A program made the position numbers and the translations under genes. A stretch of DNA of 5,282 nucleotides from JAQBDA01 sp041301185 (GTDB lineage: Bacteria; Chloroflexota; Anaerolineae; Anaerolineales; UBA4823), in NCBI GenBank assembly GCA_041301185.1, contig JBFYSV010000164.1:1-5282 (forward strand). Direction: 5' to 3'. The notes under the pieces are model-generated. The model was not told the DNA's origin and searched no databases. It saw nothing but the letters and a program-made list of their open reading frames with translations. Shown in pieces: positions 1 through 5,282 of this stretch. Numbering within the stretch: the first letter of the stretch is position 1; every line of letters starts with the position of its first letter.

Positions 1-898
1 TTAGCGCGCCTTGCTCCGCCAGGAGGTTGACCAGATCCAGTTCCCCGGCATAATCCAGGGCGGAGAGCCAGGCGGGATATTTCAGATCCAGCAGAAAAAC
101 AGGCTGGCGATGGGCGGAGGCGGTGCGCAGCAGGTTGGCCAGACCGTGCCGCCCGCCGAGCGGGCCGGTGTGAGCGCCGTCCCAGCGGCGCAAGGCTTGA
201 GCAGGGGTCTCCGCCGGGTAGGTGTTCCAGAAGGCTAGCAAATAGCGGGCGGGCTGGGGCGGGGCGGCATAGGACGTGGTGGGCATAGACTGGTCGGCGA
301 TGGCGGAGCCGTCACCAGGAGCGATGAAGACCTGCACCCCGATCTCGGGCGGAAAGGCTGCGGGGTGAGCCGGGTAGAGAGCGGACGGGTCGAAGGAGAT
401 CTCAAGGAAGTCCAGCCGCGGGTCTCGCAAAATGCGCATAGCTGTATTTACGATAGGCTGTTTGTGGGGGTCGTACGCCCGGCTTGGCCCGCCGGAGGGG
501 ATTTCCAACAGGGCATCCCATTCCAGGTCAGCCTTTCCATGGAAGGGCAGCCAGCGGGTGCCGCCGGGAGCGAAATCCAGGGCGAGGTAGACCTGGGCGC
601 GGCTCTGATAAGGCAGGTCGAGGAAGTCCAGGCGGAGATAGGTACGGGGCGGGCTGCCTGGTGAGGCGGGCGGAGCATGGCGCAGGTATACTGCCAGCAG
701 ATCGTGCTCGGGACTGGCCGCGTCGGCGGGATCGAGCAGGCGCAGGTCGGCGTAGCCCCAGAGGATGGTTTCAGCGAGAACTGGCTGGGCGGGTTCTATT
801 CTGGGTTCTGTCGGAGAGAGGGCGCAAGCAGCTTGAATGCAGGCCAGCAGGAGGCTCGCCAACCCACGCAGCCCTACCCGGCGGATGATCTTGTGCAT
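1..898 (-). CDS. Partial secreted lipoprotein of unknown function (N-terminal 299 residues)
   Basis: The minus-strand frame starting at ATG 898-896 is open to the window edge, so the C-terminus is missing. The N-terminus is a typical lipoprotein signal: basic residues (K3, R6, R7, R11), a hydrophobic stretch, and lipobox L17-L18-A19-C20; C25 is a second possible anchor. The mature part begins with a Pro-rich linker. Residues 45-200 look beta-rich, with alternating hydrophobic segments (TYLRLDFLDL, AQVYLALDF, LDFLEISFD, VQVFIAPGDG), as in an extracellular carbohydrate-binding or DOMON-like sandwich, but I cannot assign a family. A more distinctive segment follows at 235-275: RRWDGAHTGPLGGRHGL, then the strand PVFLLDL, which may open a second, possibly catalytic domain. 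No upstream in-frame ATG exists. The codon pattern is strongly GC-rich and all other frames here are short, which supports this frame as real. It is downstream of the GntR gene on the same strand but 246 bp away, so probably a separate unit. Function unknown. Confidence 0.8.
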   Translation of the reverse strand, partial: MHKIIRRVGLRGLASLLLACIQAACALSPTEPRIEPAQPVLAETILWGYADLRLLDPADAASPEHDLLAVYLRHAPPASPGSPPRTYLRLDFLDLPYQSRAQVYLALDFAPGGTRWLPFHGKADLEWDALLEIPSGGPSRAYDPHKQPIVNTAMRILRDPRLDFLEISFDPSALYPAHPAAFPPEIGVQVFIAPGDGSAIADQSMPTTSYAAPPQPARYLLAFWNTYPAETPAQALRRWDGAHTGPLGGRHGLANLLRTASAHRQPVFLLDLKYPAWLSALDYAGELDLVNLLAEQGAL

Positions 899-905
899 GA
901 GGTGG

Positions 906-914
906 ATTATATCA
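906..914 (-). promoter_or_regulatory. Extended -10 promoter element, leaderless start of the lipoprotein gene
   Basis: Read on the minus strand this is TGATATAAT, a perfect -10 hexamer (911-906) with an upstream TG motif. Only seven bases separate it from ATG at 898, so transcription would begin at or next to the start codon. No Shine-Dalgarno sequence is present between them. No good -35 is seen at 16-18 bp, which an extended -10 can tolerate. If the element is real, the mRNA is leaderless. The call rests on motif match and position only. Confidence 0.5.
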
Positions 915-963
915 GCGGAGCAAGGGAACCCTTCCCCGCCAATGCGCGTCTCTTTTGCTCCGC
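915..963. repeat. Inverted repeat upstream of the lipoprotein start
   Basis: Perfect 9-bp arms GCGGAGCAA (915-923) and TTGCTCCGC (955-963) are separated by 31 bp and lie directly behind the extended -10. They could be a regulator site, or a hairpin in any transcript reading through from the GntR side. About one such pair is expected by chance in a window this size at this spacing, so the placement next to the promoter is the only argument for function. Confidence 0.3.
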
Positions 964-1030
964 CCCTACAAAAAACTACGCGCTCTCGATGCCGGATCTG
1001 ATCTGTCTGGTGGGGGACACCTTGCATGTT

Positions 1031-1053
1031 TGTTAGGTTGCGCCAACCTAACA
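1031..1053. promoter_or_regulatory. DtxR/IdeR-type metal-responsive operator (iron box)
   Basis: A 23-bp palindrome has perfect 10-bp arms (TGTTAGGTTG and CAACCTAACA) around CGC. Its 19-bp core, TTAGGTTGCGCCAACCTAA (1033-1051), matches the outer seven bases on each side of the DtxR/IdeR consensus TTAGGTTAGSCTAACCTAA; only the central five differ. Proteins of that family bind such sites when loaded with Fe(II) or Mn(II) and usually repress iron or manganese uptake genes. No such gene is next to it here: the nearest starts are the lipoprotein (135 bp away on the minus strand) and a short non-coding stretch on the plus strand. The resemblance is seen directly; which transcript it controls is unknown. 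Confidence 0.55.
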
Positions 1054-1065
1054 CGGATGTTAAGT

Positions 1066-1091
1066 TTGAATTAAGGATAGTGGTGTAAACT
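1066..1091 (+). promoter_or_regulatory. Weak candidate plus-strand promoter
   Basis: TTGAAT (1066-1071) and TAAACT (1086-1091) resemble -35 and -10 boxes, but the spacer is only 14 bp and the -10 matches four of six consensus bases. It is listed because a plus-strand terminator lies about 50 bp downstream with no gene in between and the metal box lies just upstream. On its own it would not be called. Confidence 0.2.
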
Positions 1092-1097
1092 AGTTTC

Positions 1098-1144
1098 AGA
1101 CACTTGGGCGAGTGTCATCGGGTGGCCTTCGGGCTACCCTTTTT

Positions 1145-1146
<2 letters not shown>
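1098..1146 (+). ncRNA. Candidate tiny two-hairpin RNA ending in a terminator
   Basis: The segment contains hairpin 1, GACACT (1099-1104) pairing with AGTGTC (1111-1116) around loop TGGGCG, followed after three bases by the terminator hairpin 1120-1139 and a run of seven T. No open reading frame or Shine-Dalgarno precedes the terminator on this strand. A transcript starting near 1098 would be about 48 nt. The promoter is weak, so existence of a stable RNA is inference. The alternative is that both hairpins are the 3' end of a plus-strand gene that has been lost, or serve the convergent GntR transcript. Confidence 0.25.
1120..1146 (+). terminator. Rho-independent terminator, plus-strand orientation
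   Basis: Arms GGGTGGCC (1120-1127) and GGCTACCC (1132-1139) form an 8-bp stem with one G-U pair, closed by a TTCG tetraloop and followed by seven T (1140-1146). The T-tract overlaps the stop codon of the minus-strand GntR gene (1147-1145). The U-tract exists only for plus-strand RNA. For the GntR transcript the same stem has no U-tract, so it would act at best as a weak 3' stabiliser. Structure is unambiguous; the transcript it ends is not identified. Confidence 0.75.
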
Positions 1147-1957
<811 letters not shown>

Positions 1958-2000
1958 GGGTACCTGCCTGGTCCATTGAAAACGGGTCGAGTTGTGTTCT

Positions 2001-2018
2001 TGTACTCTTGTTATTACA
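2001..2018 (-). promoter_or_regulatory. Operator 1, over the GntR gene's own start site
   Basis: On the minus strand this reads TGTAATAACAAGAGTACA. It matches operator 2 (2111-2128) at 16 of 18 positions, with the half-site TGTAATAAC identical. It abuts the -10 box (2024-2019) and covers the predicted transcription start near 2012, a standard repression position. This suggests autoregulation by the adjacent GntR protein. Confidence 0.65.
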
Positions 2019-2047
2019 ATTATATTCAAGAAAACATTACGGGTCAA
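2019..2047 (-). promoter_or_regulatory. Sigma-70 promoter of the GntR gene
   Basis: On the minus strand, -35 TTGACC (2047-2042) and -10 TATAAT (2024-2019) are separated by 17 bp: eleven of twelve consensus bases at the ideal spacing. Predicted start near 2012 gives a leader of about 55 nt to the ATG at 1957. This also rules against translation starting at 2047. Confidence 0.8.
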
Positions 2048-2071
2048 TCATTAATTTTCGATGAGTTACTC

Positions 2072-2101
2072 TTGACAGAGCCTGGACAATTCATGTATAA
2101 T
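2072..2101 (+). promoter_or_regulatory. Sigma-70 promoter of the sugar operon (full consensus)
   Basis: TTGACA (2072-2077) and TATAAT (2096-2101) are both perfect consensus hexamers with an 18-bp spacer. Predicted start is near 2108. Such a strong promoter is expected to need repression, which fits the operator just downstream. The two divergent -35 boxes are 24 bp apart, so the promoters do not overlap. Confidence 0.85.
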
Positions 2102-2107
2102 CAGACA

Positions 2108-2274
2108 GAATGTAATAACAGGATTACAGGATTTCAACCTGGATGGGAATGGCTGGCGGGAAGTAATCCTGGGGCAACGGGTGGTGAACCCGGTCGAAAA
2201 ATCCACGGGGGAAGCTTAAACAACCGAAGACAGTCGTGCCGGCAGGCGATGCCGGCGTGTGAAGGAGCCTGATT
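2108..2274 (+). other. Structured 5' leader of the sugar operon
   Basis: About 167 nt lie between the predicted transcription start and the GTG start. Three stems are visible. The first pairs CAGGATTAC (2119-2127) with GTAATCCTG (2163-2171), with a short inner stem 2131-2135/2146-2150. The second pairs CGGGT (2178-2182) with ACCCG (2188-2192). The third pairs GCCGGCA (2238-2244) with TGCCGGC (2250-2256), ending four bases before the Shine-Dalgarno GAAGGAG (2261-2267). There is no terminator T-tract. I could not match it to a known riboswitch class. The first stem's 5' arm is also the right half of operator 2, so that pairing may be partly a by-product of a second operator half-site at 2163-2171. 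Confidence 0.45.
2111..2128 (+). promoter_or_regulatory. Operator 2, at the sugar operon start site
   Basis: TGTAATAACAGGATTACA is a palindrome (TGTAAT, six bases, ATTACA) lying at about +4 to +21 of the operon. Sixteen of eighteen bases match operator 1 in the GntR promoter, with centres 110 bp apart. HutC-type regulators commonly bind short GT...AC palindromes of this kind. Repression by blocking the start or early elongation is inferred. The 8-bp tandem repeat ACAGGATT (2118-2125, 2126-2133) begins inside it. Confidence 0.68.
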
Positions 2275-3249
2275 GTGATCAGTGAACGCTACTCAGCAGG
2301 TTTGTGGGTGTTTGCGCAGTCGGTCGAGAAGCACGGGGGCTACGATAGCGCTGTTTCGGTTAGAGAACAGATCCGCATGGCAGCTTCAGTCCCGGGATTG
2401 AAAGGCCTGGAGCTGATCGCTCCGGCCCATGTTTCCAAAGATAATCTTAAACAAGTCACAGGCTGGTTGGAGGAGAGCGAGTTGCAGCCCGTAGCGGTCA
2501 ATCCCTACGTCTGGACGGAGGAGATCTGGCAGCGCGGGGCGTTTACTTCCCCTGATCCGAAAGTGCGCCGGGCGGCGATCGACACCGCCAAGTTGGCGAT
2601 CGATATTGGTCACGAGCTTGGCACGCGGCGGATGTGCCTGTGGCCCGGGGAGGATGGCTGGGATTACCACTTCCAGGTCGATTACCGCCAGCTGTGGGAC
2701 TGGACGGCTGAAGGGCTGCGGGAAATCGCCGAGTACGACCCGGAAACTTTTATTGGCTATGAATACAAGCACAACGAGCCGCGCACCCATTCATTGGTCA
2801 GCAACGCCGCCAAAGCAGCATTGCTGGGCTATGAGCTGGGGTTGAAAAATATTGGCGCCTACCTGGACTTTGGGCATGCCCTGATGAGCCGTGAAAACCC
2901 GGCTGAGACGGTGGTTATGCTGGCAAGATTGAACCGTCTGGTCGGAGTGCATGTCAACGATACCTACGGCACTGGCGACGATGACCTTGCGGTGGGCGCG
3001 GTGCACCTGTGGTCGATGGTTGAGTTCCTGCTGGCTCTGGAGCAGGTGAATTATGATGGCTGGCTCTCCCTGGACCTGGTGCCCAAACGGGAGAGCGCGG
3101 TTGGCGCAGCTACGCGGAGTATTGCCAATCTGAAGAATTATCGAAAGATGATATCGAAGATAGATCGCAACTTGCTGAGCGAGGCTCAGGCAGCACAAGA
3201 CGGTCTCAAAGCTCAAGATGTTGTTCAGAATTTGCTGGCATCCGATTAA
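2275..3249 (+). CDS. Xylose-isomerase-like TIM-barrel sugar isomerase/epimerase
   Basis: This 324-residue cytoplasmic enzyme belongs to the AP-endonuclease-2/xylose-isomerase-like TIM-barrel superfamily, whose members isomerise or epimerise sugars at a divalent metal site. Visible signature segments are LWPGEDGWDYHFQVDY (122-137), similar to the xylose isomerase WGGREG strand region; GYEYKHNEPR (161-170) with likely metal ligand E163 and K165; LDFGHAL (197-203) with D198 and H201; GVHVND (224-229) with H226; and LSLDLVPKRE (264-273) with D267. About 35 C-terminal residues after the barrel are polar and helical. Start GTG 2275 is set by Shine-Dalgarno GAAGGAG seven bases upstream. It is the first gene of an operon with a sugar-binding protein and permease, so it probably acts on the imported sugar. 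The overall pattern is closer to L-rhamnose-isomerase-like or uncharacterised TIM-barrel proteins than to true XylA, but the substrate is not readable from sequence. Confidence 0.88.
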   Translation: MISERYSAGLWVFAQSVEKHGGYDSAVSVREQIRMAASVPGLKGLELIAPAHVSKDNLKQVTGWLEESELQPVAVNPYVWTEEIWQRGAFTSPDPKVRRAAIDTAKLAIDIGHELGTRRMCLWPGEDGWDYHFQVDYRQLWDWTAEGLREIAEYDPETFIGYEYKHNEPRTHSLVSNAAKAALLGYELGLKNIGAYLDFGHALMSRENPAETVVMLARLNRLVGVHVNDTYGTGDDDLAVGAVHLWSMVEFLLALEQVNYDGWLSLDLVPKRESAVGAATRSIANLKNYRKMISKIDRNLLSEAQAAQDGLKAQDVVQNLLASD

Positions 3250-3375
3250 GGACATTGTGGAGGGAACCGCAATTTTCCAGTCAGGAGGTGAAAAGGCCGC
3301 TCAGAAGATTTTCAGTCGTATGACGCACAGTTAAATTATTTGAAATCAACCAAAGAGATAGGAGAAGAAGCTACT
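3250..3375 (+). other. Intercistronic gap with an orphan Shine-Dalgarno
   Basis: This 126-nt gap contains AGGAGGTGA (3283-3291), an exact complement of the 16S rRNA 3' end, with no start codon at usable distance. The first ATG, at 3320, opens a four-codon frame only. An imperfect direct repeat, ATTTTCCAGTC (3272-3282) and ATTTTCAGTC (3308-3317), flanks it. The working ribosome site of the next gene is AGGAG at 3360-3364. No terminator or clear promoter is seen, so cotranscription of the flanking genes is likely. Confidence 0.4.
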
Positions 3376-4458
3376 ATGGAAAAGCATTATATGAGTCGAC
3401 GTGAGTTCTTGAAAGTCTTCGGAACAGCAATCGGTGCAGCTACGCTGGCAGGATGCACCACAGGCGCCCCGTCAACCGGAGGAGAGGCCAAGCCCTTCTT
3501 CACTGCAAATGTCATCCGCACCCTTTCCAACGAGTATCACGCAGCCTGGAACCGGGGTGGTAGAGTCTTTGCTGAGAGCCTCGGCCAAGGACCGAGCTAT
3601 CGGGCTCTGCTGTGCGAAGGCGATAGCGAGAAGCAGCTGACCCTGATGAGCGCCTTGATCCAGGAAGCCGGCGGCAAGGGCGGTGCGGTGGTCTTCAACA
3701 TCGACCCCAACCAATCTCCGGATGCCAAACCGATTGCTGACCTTTGCGCCGAGAACCAGATCTACTTCCTGACCCAGTGGAACAAGCCCGATGACCTGCA
3801 CCCGTGGGATTACAACCCGTACTGGGTGGCGCACATGGGAGTGGACGGTGTGCCTTCTGGCAAGTATGTCGCTGACGAGCTGTTCAAAGCTATGGGCGGT
3901 TCGGGCAAGATCGTCGCCCTGCAAGGCTTGCTGGCGAATGTTCCTGCCATCCAGCGATTCGACGGATTGAAGCAGTCTCTGGCTGAGAACACGGGCATCG
4001 AGCTGCTTGAAGATCAGACCGCAGAATGGGACCGCACCAAAGCGGTTGCCGTAACCGAGGCTTTCCTGGCGAAGTATCCTGACCTGGGCGGCATCTGGGC
4101 TGCTAACGATAACATGGGCCTGGGCGCCCTGGAAGCGCTGCGCACTGCCGGGAAAGCCGGAACGATCCCAGTAGTCGGCATCGACGGCACCAGTGAAGCG
4201 ATCAATGCTGTCATTGCCGGCGAGTTTGCTGCCACGGTCAACAACGACCCGCAGTGGCAAGGCTCCCATGGTCTGGCTCTGCCCTACGCGGCGAAGAATA
4301 CGCGCTTTGATCCCACCAAGGAACCCAACGAGCACCGCGAATTCTACTTCACCCCGGTTTACGTGAACCAGGAAAATGCCGTGGATGTGAAGGCGGAGTA
4401 TATTGATAACATCCCGGTGTACGATTGGTCCGACCTGTGGGGCCGTGTCCAGAGCTAG
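3376..4458 (+). CDS. Tat-exported lipoprotein sugar-binding protein of an ABC importer (RbsB-like)
   Basis: This 360-residue extracytoplasmic receptor delivers a sugar to a CUT2-type ABC importer. The N-terminus carries a twin-arginine motif, SRREFLK (residues 7-13), then a hydrophobic stretch and lipobox L24-A25-G26-C27, followed by a Thr/Ser/Gly linker. It is therefore probably exported folded and lipid-anchored. The mature part is a type I periplasmic-binding-protein fold (peripla_BP_4): first lobe from FFTANVIRTL, hinge-proximal segments GKIVALQGL (177-185) and GGIWAANDNMGLGALEAL (238-255), and VVGIDGTSEAINAVIAGEFAATVNNDPQWQG (266-296), all typical of RbsB-like proteins. Aromatic residues such as W135, W144, W150 and W294 could stack on sugar. 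ATG 3376 follows AGGAG (3360-3364) by 11 bases. ATG 3391, which starts directly at MSRREF, is an alternative; TTG 3340 lies upstream of the ribosome site and is rejected. Ligand unknown. Confidence 0.92.
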   Translation: MEKHYMSRREFLKVFGTAIGAATLAGCTTGAPSTGGEAKPFFTANVIRTLSNEYHAAWNRGGRVFAESLGQGPSYRALLCEGDSEKQLTLMSALIQEAGGKGGAVVFNIDPNQSPDAKPIADLCAENQIYFLTQWNKPDDLHPWDYNPYWVAHMGVDGVPSGKYVADELFKAMGGSGKIVALQGLLANVPAIQRFDGLKQSLAENTGIELLEDQTAEWDRTKAVAVTEAFLAKYPDLGGIWAANDNMGLGALEALRTAGKAGTIPVVGIDGTSEAINAVIAGEFAATVNNDPQWQGSHGLALPYAAKNTRFDPTKEPNEHREFYFTPVYVNQENAVDVKAEYIDNIPVYDWSDLWGRVQS

Positions 4459-4520
4459 ATCTCTATAACCCCCGGCTCTGCACCAGGTTGACCAACGCCT
4501 GAACGCACCCGGCATTCGAT

Positions 4521-4569
4521 CTCCCCATTAGCTCGACCGACTCCCCGTCGGATTAGAGCTAATGGGGAG
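4521..4569 (+). other. Stable intercistronic stem-loop between binding-protein and permease genes
   Basis: Arms CTCCCCATTAGCTC (4521-4534) and GAGCTAATGGGGAG (4556-4569) are perfectly complementary over 14 bp and can be extended by A-U and G-U pairs. Inside, CCGAC (4537-4541) and GTCGG (4547-4551) form a second stem with loop TCCCC. No T-tract follows, so it is unlikely to be a full intrinsic terminator. In sugar ABC operons such hairpins after the binding-protein gene protect the upstream mRNA from 3' exonucleases and lower downstream expression; that role is inferred here. Confidence 0.8.
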
Positions 4570-4606
4570 GTTCTGGCAATATGGAATTCTACAACAGGAG
4601 CTTGAA

Positions 4607-5282
4607 GTGGCCTCTATAACAGAAGGATCGACTTCAGCCATCAAACGCATCCGGTCGCTGCATATCCCCACGATCGTTGGACCGCTCTTGGTGCTGGTGG
4701 TGCTGGTAGTGCTCTTCACGATTATCCGCCCGCGCTTCCTGAGCACCGATAATATCGCCAACTTGATCCGCCAGAGCTCGATCCTGGTGATTATAGCCAT
4801 CGGTGAAGCCTACATTATTATCATGGGCAGCATCGATCTGTCGATTGAAGGCAACATGGCGCTAGCCTCGGTGTTTATCGGGCTGCTGGCAGAGAACTAC
4901 TTCAATGCCAATGACTTCGGACTGCTGGCGGTGGTGATTGGTGTGGGTGCGGGCGTGCTGATGGGACTAGTAAATGGAGTGCTGCATACCAAGCTGCGCA
5001 TCCCGTCATTTATGGTCACCCTGGGGATGATGTACGTGGGCGTCGGTCTGGCGACCTGGCTCTCCAATGGTATGAACCTGCCAATCCTGGACCCGATGAT
5101 CCTTTCCTGGGCCAGAGGCAATACCGGTCCGATCCCGAACCTGGCATTTTTCGGTTTGATCATGTTCCTGCTCGGTCTCTTTCTTGAAAAATACACCAAG
5201 TTTGGACGATACGTATTTGCCATTGGTGGTGCTGAAGATCGCGCCAAGCTTGCTGGCGTGCCGATTGATAAATATAAGATCC
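4607..5282 (+). CDS. Sugar ABC transporter permease, RbsC/AraH type (N-terminal 225 residues)
   Basis: This is an integral membrane subunit of a ribose/arabinose-type (CUT2, BPD_transp_2) importer; the C-terminus lies beyond the window. After a short polar N-terminus (to about residue 16) come hydrophobic segments near 22-40 (GPLLVLVVLVVLFTII), 58-73, 84-94, 105-125, 134-152 and 177-193. Family hallmarks are FLSTDNIANLIRQSS (45-58), GSIDLSIEGNMALAS (74-88, the equivalent of GIDLSVG), VNGVLHTKLRIPSFMVTLGMM (122-142) and GRYVFAIGGAEDRAKLAGVPIDKYKI (200-225, the cytoplasmic loop that contacts the ATPase in this family). Start GTG 4607 follows AGGAG (4596-4600) at six bases. ATG 4581 is out of frame and stops at 4619. 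It lies 148 bp after the binding-protein gene, behind a strong hairpin, so it is probably translated at a lower level. No ATPase gene is present between them; it may follow. Confidence 0.93.
   Translation, partial: MASITEGSTSAIKRIRSLHIPTIVGPLLVLVVLVVLFTIIRPRFLSTDNIANLIRQSSILVIIAIGEAYIIIMGSIDLSIEGNMALASVFIGLLAENYFNANDFGLLAVVIGVGAGVLMGLVNGVLHTKLRIPSFMVTLGMMYVGVGLATWLSNGMNLPILDPMILSWARGNTGPIPNLAFFGLIMFLLGLFLEKYTKFGRYVFAIGGAEDRAKLAGVPIDKYKI

Noticed and set aside
11..1036. Several plus-strand open frames of 75-134 codons
   Set aside because: They lie opposite a minus-strand frame open for 299 codons with a lipoprotein signal and coherent protein character. The plus-strand translations are low-complexity, Gly/Arg/Gln-rich shadows.
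1958..2047. TTG start at 2047 for the GntR protein (300 residues)
   Set aside because: The TTG lies in the -35 box and the extension spans the -10 and operator, so it would not be in the transcript. ATG 1957 fits the family length.
2143..2166. Seven-codon leader peptide (MGMAGGK) in the operon leader
   Set aside because: No Shine-Dalgarno precedes it, no regulatory codon run is present, and frames this short are common by chance.
2108..2274. Cobalamin or c-di-GMP-I riboswitch in the operon leader
   Set aside because: Short GGGGCAAC-like and hairpin elements look superficially similar, but the conserved cores of these classes are not present in order.
3340..3375. TTG start at 3340 for the sugar-binding protein
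   Set aside because: The Shine-Dalgarno AGGAG (3360-3364) lies inside this extension, and the Tat motif fits better near the N-terminus given by ATG 3376 or 3391.
3472..4515. Minus-strand open frame of 347 codons
   Set aside because: Antisense to the clear RbsB-like receptor. The translation shows no domain, and long antisense frames are expected in GC-rich coding DNA.
4897..5247. Minus-strand open frame of 116 codons
   Set aside because: Antisense to the permease, which has clear family motifs throughout this interval.

Overview
This window appears to come from a free-living bacterium with a moderately high-GC genome. The sugar-uptake genes, Tat-type lipoprotein signal, UTRA-type GntR regulator and GC-rich lipoprotein gene would fit a Chloroflexota (Anaerolineae-like) organism. 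That placement is an impression from gene style only; no marker gene is present.

Layout. Positions 1-898 (minus strand) hold the first 299 codons of a large secreted lipoprotein of unknown function, running off the left edge. Positions 899-1144 are non-coding but structured. They carry an apparently leaderless promoter for the lipoprotein, a long-armed inverted repeat, a DtxR/IdeR-type metal box, and a plus-strand hairpin terminator with no plus-strand gene in front of it. Positions 1145-1957 (minus strand) encode a GntR/HutC-family repressor with a UTRA effector domain. Positions 1958-2274 are a divergent control region. It has a near-consensus sigma-70 promoter facing each way, and each promoter carries one copy of a matching 18-bp operator just downstream of its -10 box. 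On the plus side a structured leader of about 167 nt follows. Positions 2275-3249 encode a xylose-isomerase-like TIM-barrel sugar isomerase/epimerase, 3376-4458 a Tat-exported lipoprotein sugar-binding protein of the RbsB family, and 4607-5282 the start of an RbsC-type permease that runs off the right edge. A very stable stem-loop lies between the binding protein and the permease.

How it works together (inference). The GntR protein probably represses both itself and the sugar operon through the paired operators. A sugar or sugar derivative bound by UTRA would release it. The lipid-anchored binding protein captures the sugar, the permease imports it with an ATPase that is not in this window, and the TIM-barrel enzyme isomerises or epimerises it. 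The sugar cannot be named from the sequence. The intercistronic hairpin probably keeps binding-protein mRNA more abundant than permease mRNA.

The least explained parts are the interval 899-1144 (metal box plus orphan terminator) and the unknown lipoprotein.
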